From the NCBI GenBank assembly GCA_014529385.2, contig CM043954.1, forward strand, positions 97,676,247 through 97,740,246: a stretch of 64,000 nucleotides of DNA. Reading direction: 5' to 3'. A model generated the notes under the pieces. That model was not told the DNA's origin, made no database searches, and saw nothing but the letters and a program-made list of their open reading frames with translations. The position numbers were made by a program, and so were the translations under genes. This document shows, piece after piece, positions 48,310 to 59,116 of this stretch. The DNA comes from Adiantum capillus-veneris. Lineage: Eukaryota > Streptophyta > Polypodiopsida > Polypodiales > Pteridaceae. Within the stretch, counting starts at the first letter, position 1, and each line of letters starts with the position of its first letter.

Positions 48310-48562
48310 TGGACAGACGTGCACCCAAGTTCAACAGTACCAAAAAGTACCAAATTTGGTACTGTAATAGTGGACAGAGAAGCACCCAAGTTCCACAGTA
48401 CCAAAATGTACCAAATGCACATATAGTGAGGACAACTGAAACAGTAATGTAATGAAAGGTAACATACCAACACATAACTAGATAGAGAGAACAGATAAAG
48501 CTCAGGGCCAAAAAATAAAGTTGACTCAGTCACTAAAAAGCACATAGTGCGGAATACACTTG
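48310..48562 (-). repeat. Right arm of the internal inverted repeat
   Basis: Partner of 46488-46740; it begins just beyond the stop codon of the minus-strand transposase-like gene, so both convergent genes end in copies of the same sequence. Confidence 0.85.
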
Positions 48563-48615
48563 GTACTGTTGACTACCAGATTTGGTACTATTGACTACCG
48601 GATTCAGTTGTTCAA

Positions 48616-51600
48616 TTAGGGCTTCTCATTGCCCTCAAGTAACATGGACGCACCTTTGTCGCTCTCATCATCATGATATGGCATGCTATTGTATATCCTC
48701 TCATATACTTCAGTAGACAACTTGTATTGTAAAATTTGACCTAGGGATCCTGCAATAGGCTCCATCGGGAAACGTATGGCCCTAACAAGATGTGAGTAGA
48801 TCATTACCGGAGATGTGTGATCCAATAGCCGGTATGTATTAGCTTTTCCTTCAACTTGGCCATAAAAAAAGCCTTCAACAACCTTCCCTCCTCTAACAAT
48901 TTTGTTATGCCACTTATCCTTTTGTGCTTTCACCGTTTGGTACAACACTTCTGTGCATTTGATAATGTAGAAGTCTTCGTTTGCGTCAACTGCTTTTACT
49001 GCAAAATTATCCCCTATGGACAGCATGCCACTTAACATTTCAGGGCATCCTTCATATAGTGGCAGGTTGGACACTTGGCTCATCCGAATCGATGTTGAAT
49101 CTCCACCCTCCTCCTCGTCATCTGATTCGTCATCCCTAATTGTATCCTCGGACTCTTGCGATGGTTTGATGCAAACATATTTCCATTCTTCAATGTGCAT
49201 TCTGTTCCTGCATCTTCTCCACAACCCACGCATACACGGATCACAAAAGCATGAAAGTGATCAAAAGCGTATGGCGGTGCGGTTGTCCCGTGAATAGCCA
49301 TCAGCACAATGAAATGAGGGGGAGCCAACGATGCGCTCACAGTCCCATTGCAGATTGGACTGCACTTCATTCGTGCCAATAAGCCAAAAGACTCTTTGCG
49401 TATTACACCTTTGAGACTGTTCTCTTGGTTGAAAAGTTGCTTTCAAAAAGTTGACAACATCGGCTGTGTAAAGAAAGAGGATGCAAGAGAGCTACACAAG
49501 ACAAGCACACACCACATAGAGATGGAAAGCTTCTTCTTCTTCTCACAGAAAAGAGAGTACAAAATGACTAAGTGCTAAAGCTGAAAAGTAGCACATATGT
49601 ACATGCGGTCACTAAGTGTGAACACGCTAGAAGCGTACTAGGCTGGCACTATAAGTGTAGTCCAGCTGTAGAATCACTGGCAGAGATCCTCCATGTCGGT
49701 CACCTAACGCGCCAGTGAGTAAATGCCTTAAGCGGCCAAGACCCATAGTGGATGCTAGCTCAAGATGTAGAGCTCGACATCTCAACAGGCTGCACACTTT
49801 ATACGCCAGCCATCTGGTTCCAATTACTCATGCGTCAAAGTTCTCTTGATGACTGCCCCTGCCCCATCATGTTCACCTTTTCCATGGCCGGATGCATAGA
49901 AGTTATGCATCATGTGCAAGCCTGTCATTTGATAGTACCTGGCCACAAAATAGTAAGGTCTACGGGCCTTCAATTGTGAAGCAGCACCATCTGACCAAAC
50001 CCAATGTTGTTGCAGAGAATGTCCTCGTTCTTTCAGCCACTTGTCATGCAGCAAGAAACAATGTTGTACAAACAATGTGTCATGCTGCTTGTCATCCGAT
50101 ATGTAGAAGTGTAGCATCTTCTGTGTACCACCTGCTGCATTTCTTAAATAATTGATGTGCACAAGTATTGTGACTTGGGTAGACCACCAATGCATTGACT
50201 GAATTTCATTCTGAACTTTAAAGGAATAATTCTCCACAAAGTCAATAACAGATACTACAACGTTGCTAGGAAAATTCTGCAAACAGTCCTTGAATTGTTG
50301 GGCTTGCCAGCGGAAGACAAAGTTGTGCCTGATGAAGCCTATCAGATGGGCTGAAAATAGGCTAAGAAAAGTCCCACTTTTCATCCGTTGCACAATCAAG
50401 TCCTTTCTCTTCTTCTCACTCCCACCTTCGTGAACCTGTCCTGTTCCAACCTCCATGAAAACCTTCACAGACACCTCCTTGCTATCCTCTGCTATCTCGT
50501 CGGGACAAAATGTCAACCTCCGTACTCCACATTGTGAGTAGTCCCCCATCAAGCATTTCTTTGCATGGTATTCACAATTTGGAGGCTTTGGGCACATGAT
50601 GGATTCCCACATAACGGTGATGTGCTAACACACTGCTTGGTTTGCAAAACATGTTCCTCTCTCATCACCTCTGCAACAAACGGAGCAAGTGCAAAGGTGA
50701 CCTTTCCCGTGGTGCCCGAACTTGTTCTGCCGCATTTGATTAAGGGCCTCTTTGAAATAGAGCATCTGCACATGAACCACACAGCAACAAGTATTTCTGT
50801 CCTTCAACTTCCATACAAAGTATGGCTTCAATCCCTCGAAGCATCTAAGAGACACTACCACTGTTGGGTGAGCCTTCTTGAATCTTTGGTATAACTCAAC
50901 CTATGGCACAAAAACAAAACGATTCAGAAAAAAACCAACATCATGGTACTAGTAAAATTTCACTACTGCAGTATTGCCAAAACTGGCTTTCGACAGTTCC
51001 AAATATGGTACTATAATAGTGGACAGACGTGGACCCAAGTTCAACAGTACCCAAAAGTACCAAATTTGGTATTGTAATAGTGGACAGACGTGCACCCAAG
51101 TTCAATAGTACCAAAAAGTTCCAAATATGGTACCGTAGATTTGGTACTATCGATAGGCTTTGGTACTCTATAGATATTATTTGGTACCCTACATATAGGC
51201 TTTGGTACTATCAGAAGTGTGGGGTACCCTGTAAATATACTTTGGTCCTATAGTGGTAGGCTTTGGTACTCTACAGATAGGATCTGGTACTCTTCAGAGA
51301 GGATTTGGTACTCTACAGATAGTCTTTGGTGGTATCCGATGAGTTTGGTACTCTACATATAGGCTTTGGTACTATCAGAAGTGTGGGGTACCCTATAAAT
51401 AGACTTTGGTCCTATAGTGGTAGGCTTTGGTACTCTATAGATAGGATCTGGTACTCTTCAGAGCGGATTTGGTGCTCTACAGATAGTCTTTGGTGGTATC
51501 CGATAAGTTTGGTACTCTGTAAATAGACTTTGGTTCTCTATACATAGGCATTGGTACTGGATAAATAGGTTTTGGTACTCTGTCGAGAGGATTTGAAACT

Positions 51601-53622
51601 CTATGGATAGGCTTTGGCACTCGATCGCTAGGATTTTGTACTCGATATACCGGATTTGGTACTCTACAGATCTGAGTTGGTAATCCATAGATAGGCTTTG
51701 GTACTCGATATACCGGATTTGGTACCCTACATATGTGGTTTGGTACTTTATAGATAGCCTTTGGTACTCAATAGACAGTATTTGGTATTCTACATATAGG
51801 CTTTGGTACTATCAGAAGTGTGGGGTACCCTGTAACTAGACTTTGGTCCTATAGTGATAGGCTTTGGTACTCTACAGATAGGATTTGGTACTCTACAGAG
51901 AATATTTGGTACTCTACAGATAGTCTTTAGAGTTTTTGGTTCTCTATACATAGGCATTGGTACTGGATAAATAGGTATTGGTACTCTATCGAGAGGGTTT
52001 GAAACTCTATGGATAGGCTTTAGCACTCGATAGCTAGGATTTTGTACTCGATATACCGGATTTGGTACTCTACAGATCTGCTTTGGTACTCCATACATAT
52101 GCTTTGGTACTAGATACACCGGATCTGGTACTCTACAGATGTGCTTTGGTACTCCATAGATAGCCTTTGGTACTCGATAGACATGATTTGGTGCTCTACA
52201 TATAGGCTTTCATACTATCAGAAGTGTGGGGTACCCTGTAAATAGATCCTGGTCCTATAGTGATAGGACCAGGATCCTGGTCCTATAGTGATAGTGTGGG
52301 GTACCCTGTAAATAGATCCTGGTCCTATAGTGATAGCCTTTGGTACTCGATAGACATGATTTGGTGCTCTACATATAGGCTTTCGTACTATCAGAAGTGT
52401 GGGGTACCCTGTAAATAGATCCTGGTCCTATAGTGATAGGATTTGGTACTCTACAGAGAGGCTTTGGTGGTATCCGTTGAGTTTGGTACTCTGTAAATAG
52501 ACTTTTGGTTCTCTATACATAGGCATTGGTACTGGATAATTAGGCATTGGTACTCTATGGATAGGATTTGGCAGTCGATAGCTAGGATTTGGTACTTTAT
52601 AGATATTCTTTGGTACTGTAAACACCCTCTGCCGTACAGCAGACTACCAAATTTGGTACTGTTTGGACCAAATAAGCCTTAAGTAGCACCAAACAAGATG
52701 AAAAATTACTAGAAGTTGTTGGTACCTGAGATTCGTCGAGTAGATGTATAGGATGTTTGACGAAACTTTTCCTTCCAATTCTCATCTTGCATATGTCTTT
52801 CTTGTTGGGTGAAACTCTGCTCTCTGATGTCCAAAAGGCATATACCAAATCTCTTGTTTCATTGGTAATAACGGTTCCTCGTGGTAATTGTCTCTCACAA
52901 GCACTCAATGGAAACACTTCATCTTCATCTTTATTCTCTAGCCGTGAGCTTGCTGCAGCTATATTTCTTCGATGGATCCCCAAGATACTAGCCATTCTGG
53001 ATTGGTTTACTGATTGTGAGTTTGTACTATTGTTCAGAATCATTGCCAAAGAGCTTCTCTTTACAAAAAGTTCACTTGCTGAATGAGGGACCTTGATTCT
53101 AGTCAAAGTGTTGTGCACACCCGATACAACAGTGTCTTCGACTTTGCTGAAATTTGATGGTTGCAGCAAGGAAAATATTTGGTGGTCCAGGAGTTGCCAA
53201 AATATTTCCTTCTGCTCATTCTTTGCAATCCCTACTGTTTGCTTGCGCCAACATCGAGCCACCGCTGCACAAATGTTCTTTCTTGACCTGGCTTCCCGTA
53301 ATCCAAGAGCAGACGTAGGATGTCTTTCCTTGCTTCTCTGTGCGCGTTTCTTTGCAGCCCAATAATCACGAAGAAAAGCCTGATTACCGGCTGGAATACT
53401 AGTGCTAATGGAATTGATGTGCATATGCTGAACATTGCTTGGGCCACCTTGTACCTCGTCAAAAGAGAGGAACTGTGCGTCATCTTCCATCTCGTCGATA
53501 GAGAGGAGCTGTGCATCACCTTCTACCTCGTTGAAAGAGAGGTCCTGAGCATCACCTTCTATGTCATCGAAAGAAAGGTCCTAAGCATCACCAAGACAGT
53601 AATCTCCTGCGCTACTATCCAT
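48616..53622 (-). pseudogene. Transposase-like gene of the DNA transposon (three visible exons)
   Basis: Exon 1 (53622-52726) starts MDSSAGDYCLGDA, has four imperfect 12-residue repeats (GDAQDLSFNEVE type), then a basic HTH-like region (SRMASILGIHRRNIAAASSR) and ends CAG|GTACC. Exon 2 (from 50900 to about 49830) has FVWKLKDRNTCCCVVHVQM, CTCSVCCRG, then DFVENYSFKVQNEIQSMHWW, YISDDKQHD, VWSDGAASQLK (about 49990) and ASGHGKGEHDGAGAVIKR (about 49895-49840). Exon 3 (about 49460-48616) has SLSCFCDPCMRGLWRRC and an acidic stretch. The NYS..EIQS, SDD, SDGxxSQ and HGKGxxDG series is known from a widespread, poorly characterised eukaryotic family found in mobile elements; I infer a DDE-type nuclease. 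TAG at 53581-53583 and 50625-50627 and a TGA near 49258 interrupt it. Confidence 0.75.
50990..52640. repeat. Intron minisatellite, 21-bp unit (TAGGCTTTGGTACTCTACAGA type)
   Basis: The 1.8-kb intron of the transposase gene is mostly a diverged tandem array of about 21-bp units carrying TTTGGTACTC. Larger blocks recur too: the phrase ACATATAGGCTTTGGTACTA, then TCAGAAGTGTGGGGTACC, appears at about 51191, 51355, 51792, 52198 and 52371. Because the unit is seven codons, long minus-strand stretches read as heptads such as YRVPNPI, which are probably incidental. Confidence 0.9.
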
Positions 53623-54052
<430 letters not shown>

Positions 54053-54082
54053 TTTTTGTACCACCAAACCATGCTTTGACCC
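54053..54082 (-). repeat. Right terminal inverted repeat
   Basis: Reverse complement starts GGGTCAAAGC; 29 of 30 positions match the left repeat. It is followed by CATG (54083-54086), the target duplication. Confidence 0.9.
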
Positions 54083-54888
54083 CATGAGGCTAATACCTGA
54101 GCCACCATCCACTATGACCCTTGTAAACTGCTGGCCATAAATGGACACTGTGAGGCGAGGACTTTTATAGTCAGTGAGGGGTGCTGGTGGGTGGAAAATC
54201 ATGTACGACTCTTCAGAGGAAAGTGTCGATATATGCCTGCCACTATTTGGGCACGAGGGGTACAGAGCGTGGATTTCCTTGAGAAGGTAACCCCTAAAGG
54301 TAGGGTCAATTTTGAAAAGTTTGTACAACGAGATGCTTTAATAGGTGATCTTGAGAATCTCCTTAGCTAGCAATGATTTTAACTTGTGTAGCCGTGCTTG
54401 TGGTATAACTTGGGCTTCCATGTCCTTAAGGGCTTCAGCATAGGCTTGCTCCAATTCCGATGACACAACTACAATTTGTGGCTCTATCTCTTCTTCCACT
54501 ATTGACTACAATTGGGTTGACTCCTTAGGTTGTCTTGTAGGCAGAGAATTTTCTTTTGGGCAAGGGGAGGTTCTGGGCTATTATTTAGCTCTTGTGAGTT
54601 CTGTAGTAGTGCCTGAGACTTCTTGAGCCATAGTAGCAGGTGAACGTGAAGGCTGGGGAGTGACAACATAAGTGGATGGTAGAGAACTTACCAAGATCAT
54701 GTTGAGAGAAGAAGATGAGCATTGATTGGGGTAATCTCTTGTGTAGTGATCTTTGGCATCTGGACAGTGTCTGCACGGTGGAGCTCCTTCTGGTATGGAA
54801 CATCTAATTTGGTAGTGACCATATTCACCACACATGTAGCACATCACCGATTGGTTGGCTAGCTAAGGGTTGGTGGGATGCGGAGAAC

Positions 54889-55170
54889 TGTTGAGCACAC
54901 AGGTGGATGGTAGCGGGAGCAGTCCCATGGCTAGGAGAACGGAGGTGTGCATAGAAACGACCATAATGAGATGGAGAGAGAGAGACAGAGAGTAGTCAAC
55001 ACATCAGTTAAAAAAACGCTATGATTGATAATATTGTTGTGTAAGAGCCTTACAATATAAAGGGTTTTTCTTGCCATGCAAGACTCACCCTTTAACAAAA
55101 TTTTCCCTGCATGCTTTATGAGGGTATTCCCACAGGCTAAGACACCATTACTAGGCTTGCATACCCAACA
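54889..55170 (-). repeat. 3' LTR of the short LTR element
   Basis: 282 bp; adjacent GAGGTGGGGTTTG in element sense is a plausible polypurine tract. Confidence 0.9.
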
Positions 55171-56282
55171 AACCCCACCTCAAGCCCAAACCACTGACTA
55201 TGGACTTGATACAAACCATGGCAGAGTCCAATCACCTGAAACCATGAGTAGAAGTCCCCCCCCTTGACTATAGCATAGGTGTGTATGTGTACTTCCCTCA
55301 AACAACCATCAATGTGAGACATACCAGAACCCACCAAACAACAAAGGGTGGTCTTACCACTTTTTTTTGTGGCAGTGTCTATAACCCTATACAAAAATTG
55401 ACTGCATGGCAATAACTGACAAATTAAAGGCTAACACAAAGCTTTGTATGATTGTTTTAACAATAGACATAACCATAATAAATTTATGACATTGAGAAAA
55501 AAAAACAGGGTTTGAAAAATCTGTGTTGAGGTATCGAGTGTTTGGGGTAGATCTTCATGTTTAGCATCACTTTGCCTCATTGCTAGCTATATTTGATTGA
55601 CAAGAAAAGCCACTAAGTTGGTCCATATATGGCATACTTATCCGATGTGAAGCTTTGGGTAGTTGTGTATGTTCGAGCCTTGTTGTCATTGATAAATAGT
55701 GGTCGCATGGCTTTAGTGATCTTTGAATCAACTTTTGAAGATGCTGAGATTTTGCTTATTACTGCGAGCGTTCTTGTCATTAAGCCTTGACATGCTTTTA
55801 GTACACTTATTGTCAGATGTTAAAATCTGCCGGTTTCACAAGCTTGACCGATTGTAAGAGGTGTGAAGACCCTCTTGATTGAAGGGGTTAATTAGGTTGG
55901 CTACTTTAAAAGAAAGCGGAAATAAAAAAACCAGTTGATGATTTTCTTGTTGTAGACAAACAGAGCAATGGCGAAGAAGCTTACGGGCTGTCTGCTGCTT
56001 GACGTCAAAGAGGTCTATGTAGGAAGTGTTTGAGATTCCCGCAAGTGCATGCTTGGCACTGTCTATAATTCCCTGCTGCGTTTTGATATGTAGTGACTTG
56101 CCGGTGACCTCCTCCACACCCTCACCTTGTCAAGGGGCAGTGTTTTGAGATACTGCTTGAAGGGCCTTGTCTGCCTGCATCTGGTCTCTGTCTACAGCCT
56201 CTTGACAAGTGCTACCGCCCTGCAGTGTTTCAATATGTTGCTGCGGCGACTGCCCTGCCTTTCCAATGCCAGGAGCACCAAG

Positions 56283-56300
56283 CCTATGGCTCTGATACCA
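56283..56300 (-). other. Primer-binding site of the short LTR element
   Basis: TGGTATCAGAGCCATAGG on the minus strand, initiator-Met type. Confidence 0.88.
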
Positions 56301-56302
56301 TA

Positions 56303-56585
56303 TGTTGAGCACACAGCCTATGGTGGATGGTAGCGAGAGTAGTCCATGGCTAGGAGAAGGGAGGTGTGCAGAGAAACAAGCAGAACGAGATGGAGAGAGA
56401 GAGAGAGTAGTCAACACAACAGTAAAAAAACACTATGATTGATAATATTCTTGTGTAAGAGCCTTACAATATAAAGGGTTTTTCTTGCCATGCAAAAACT
56501 CAACCTTTAACAAACTTTTCCCTGCATGCTTTATGAGGGTATTCCCACAGGCTAAGACACCATTACCGGGCTTGCATACCCAACA
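56303..56585 (-). repeat. 5' LTR of the short LTR element
   Basis: 283 bp, followed by AGAAC. It contains a GA-rich run at about 56392-56408. Confidence 0.9.
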
Positions 56586-57900
56586 AGAACGAGGTATCGT
56601 TGGAGTATAAATTTGGTTTGGGCTAGGGGTAGTATAGAAGATCTATATCAAAGGACCACCATAGGGGGACACAATGGGTATAGTGGGGGATGGTAACAAT
56701 GGAGAGGGTGTACTAGGGCGTAGGTTGGTAGCCCAAGGTTTGAACTGGTAGAGGGGCTTATGGGAGCGATGCTCATGTGCATGGCCAAGGACAAATTTAT
56801 ACACCCTTTTGAGTTCTTCTAGATGGTGGACACCCTTTAGATGGTAGCAATCCTTGGCCTCATGACCTCCTTTACCATAGAACTAACACTGGACCATCAT
56901 GGGGCATTCCTGAGGTGGATGGCTAGGGTTGTTGTAGCTTTTGCACCATACTTGGGCCCTAGCCTCTTGTTGTGCTTTGAGTTTGTCTAGATCCCTTTTG
57001 AGTTGTGCCACCATATTTGTCTACTGCAGCTTAAGGGTTTCTAACTCTCTTTTGAGAGTGAACAGGGTGTCAGTGTTAGCGTCATTCATAAGAACAATGG
57101 GAAAAGGGTTACATGGTGAGCTGGAAAATTTTAGTCTTGCATTTTCAATGTTGGTGGAAGGCACAACCAAATCATTCGTGGTAATTTCAGCCCGCAAGGT
57201 TTCTTGAAACTTCTGTTGAGTCAAAGCAGGCAAGGCCTTCTCCACCCACTTCTTGATCATGAAATCTCCCGATTGTTGGGGTAACCTAGGGCTACAAGGG
57301 ATCTAGCCCGTGTCATCAATTCAGTGAAGGTTTCCCCAAGACCCAACTCTAAGCTTTCCAGGTTGTTTAAGGCTTTGTCCCTAAAGTCGCGAGATTGAAA
57401 CTCAACAGTGAAGGCTATTTTGAAGGATTCCAATCGGCAAAACGGCCCTCTGCAAACTGACTATACCACCTGTTAGCCAGTCCCTCAAAGGTGGAGGGAA
57501 AAAGCACCATATAGGAATCTTCTAGATTTAGCTGACGGCTTTGGCAGAGTGACAAGAACCGCCTCACATGGTCGACGACATCTTCAGGAGATAGTCCCTT
57601 AAAAGTAGCAAACTTGATGCTGACCCTCGAGAGAAGGGTTATCAATTCCTCTACCATGGCAAGCTTGATGAGAGAGGTGGAAGGTGGTTTTGTCGAAGAG
57701 ATTGGAGAGGGAAATGATGGTGGAGATGGTGAAAGTGACCTCTCTAGTTGAGGGCAAGGCTTGATTGCAAGTAGAAGCAATGGTGCAGGCGAGGTGGATA
57801 AAGACGAGTACAAGTGACGACAATGCTGAACCTTCACATGACTTCTTATATGTGCTCCACTTGACTTAGAGCAACTAACACGCATGCATAGATGCAAAAA

Positions 57901-59116
57901 AGGGGTTTCCTAAATTTTAGGCTAGCTAAAGTTTAGGGTAGGTGGTCAAAGCGACTACAACTACCTATAGCACCCTAGAATGTGGCCACATTATTGACTT
58001 GTCTCAATCTAACTTCTTAGGTGACTGGGCTAGCTTGCAAGACCTGATAAATCTATCCCACCGGGCATGCCAAAAAATGAGAGCAGTTGTAGATGGAAAT
58101 GGTGCACACAGTGCTCTACAGTGGTGGGGTCCACATGCAATATGCATATGGACTCACAAGCTAGCTCAAACCGATAGGTAGTGCAAAAACATGAAAATGG
58201 TACTGAACAAGAACTCAACAATGGACAAGAACTGAGACAATAGATAATTGACAACCATAATCCCTCCAAGGCAGCACCCTGTACATGACCAAATGACCAT
58301 ACAAGACTAGTTTGGATGTGGCCAACTCTGCCCAGTCCATAGCTACACAACAAGGTACAATGGGGATGTAGAGGCCGAGGTGCAATGGAGAGTGCAGTGG
58401 GTGTAGCACTACTAAAAACCACAATGTAACTAGATGACATGAATACAAGGCTCACATGCCCGACTCTGCAGACAAACAAGGTGGAGTGCTGTAAGGCTAT
58501 TGCCCAAGAGTGCAAGGCAAGTGCTCTAGATGATGACACACACAGTGGTAAGGCTATGGCAAGAATATGACAAGACTCACAAAACTCTAGCTAGACTCTC
58601 ATGACTGTCCCTAGCCTCAAGGCTGTCCACATTATGTTGTATATATCCACATGCCAAGGCCATCACAAAGCCACCACATATCTGCTGCTAGTGGAAATAT
58701 CTAACCAAGGCAACCCCTGGAAACAACAAATATCTGATAGCGGTGGCCTAGTAAATCCACTAATGAGTTGGGCCACTAATCACCTGGCTAGCCACTGGAC
58801 AACCTAGCTTGGGCCTAGTCCAAATTGCCCCTGCTACTAAAGAGGTGATGTTTGGTAGCTCCCGAATTCTCTAAAAGAGGTGGCCAAAGGTTGGCCATTC
58901 TCTACCTGGTGGAGGCTACCTCTCTAGACAAGGTGGTCTGAGCCCCACCCGGGCCGGCGAGTATGTCCACACTGGACGCCGATTGATGGGTGGTCCAAGA
59001 GTGCTTGGGCTCCTGGACCGGTCCAACTCGAAGAGAAGGTCCTCAAGAGCACGTCCACCAAGGCGGCCATGCAAATTGAGCCTTGTTTAGCCCAGTAGCC
59101 TTGCTACAAATACTAA
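57901..59116. other. Unassigned sequence right of the gypsy gag remnant
   Basis: No recognisable protein or repeat. It may be leader and LTR of the gypsy element at 54084-57900, but no second copy of an LTR exists in the window to confirm it. Confidence 0.4.

Larger units (their letters stand above)
54889..56585 (-). mobile_element. Short non-autonomous LTR element nested in gypsy gag
   Basis: Direct repeats 54889-55170 and 56303-56585 (about 282 bp, TGTTGAGCACAC...ATACCCAACA in plus sense) with a perfect 5-bp target duplication AGAAC (54884-54888 and 56586-56590). The primer site TGGTATCAGAGCCATAGG on the minus strand sits two bases from the right LTR, so the element is minus. The body is only 1.13 kb and encodes no recognisable protease, RT or integrase; a 93-residue frame at 56117-55836 (EEVTGKSLHIKTQQGIIDSA) resembles part of a copia-type polyprotein only vaguely. 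LTRs differ at about 20 positions. It looks like a deletion derivative or large TRIM of a copia element; structurally complete at both ends. Confidence 0.9.
54084..57900 (-). mobile_element. Gypsy gag-protease remnant split by the DNA transposon and by a short LTR element
   Basis: The minus strand from 57897 contains a gag core (MVEELITLLSRVSIKFATFK, DVVDHVRRFLSLC, YMVLFPSTFEGLANRWYSQF; ending 57415), a middle region (57260-57021) with TLKRELETLKLQ, a CFYGKGGHEAKDCYHLKG-like knuckle (about 56880), then, after the inserted element at 54889-56585, MMCYMCGEYGHYQIRCSIPE (54847-54790) with further Cys/His, and finally a protease start RVIVDGGSGISLM (about 54125-54084) that breaks off at the transposon edge. 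The C-terminal protease half is at 42250-42406. An old fossil with several breaks; LTRs not recognised. Confidence 0.8.

Noticed and set aside
51790-52119. Heptapeptide-repeat protein on the minus strand
   Set aside because: It is explained by the 21-bp intron minisatellite between two transposase exons; kept only as an observation about intron retention.
50990-52640. CRISPR array
   Set aside because: Regular spacing is due to a diverged tandem repeat without unique spacers, in a eukaryotic transposon intron.
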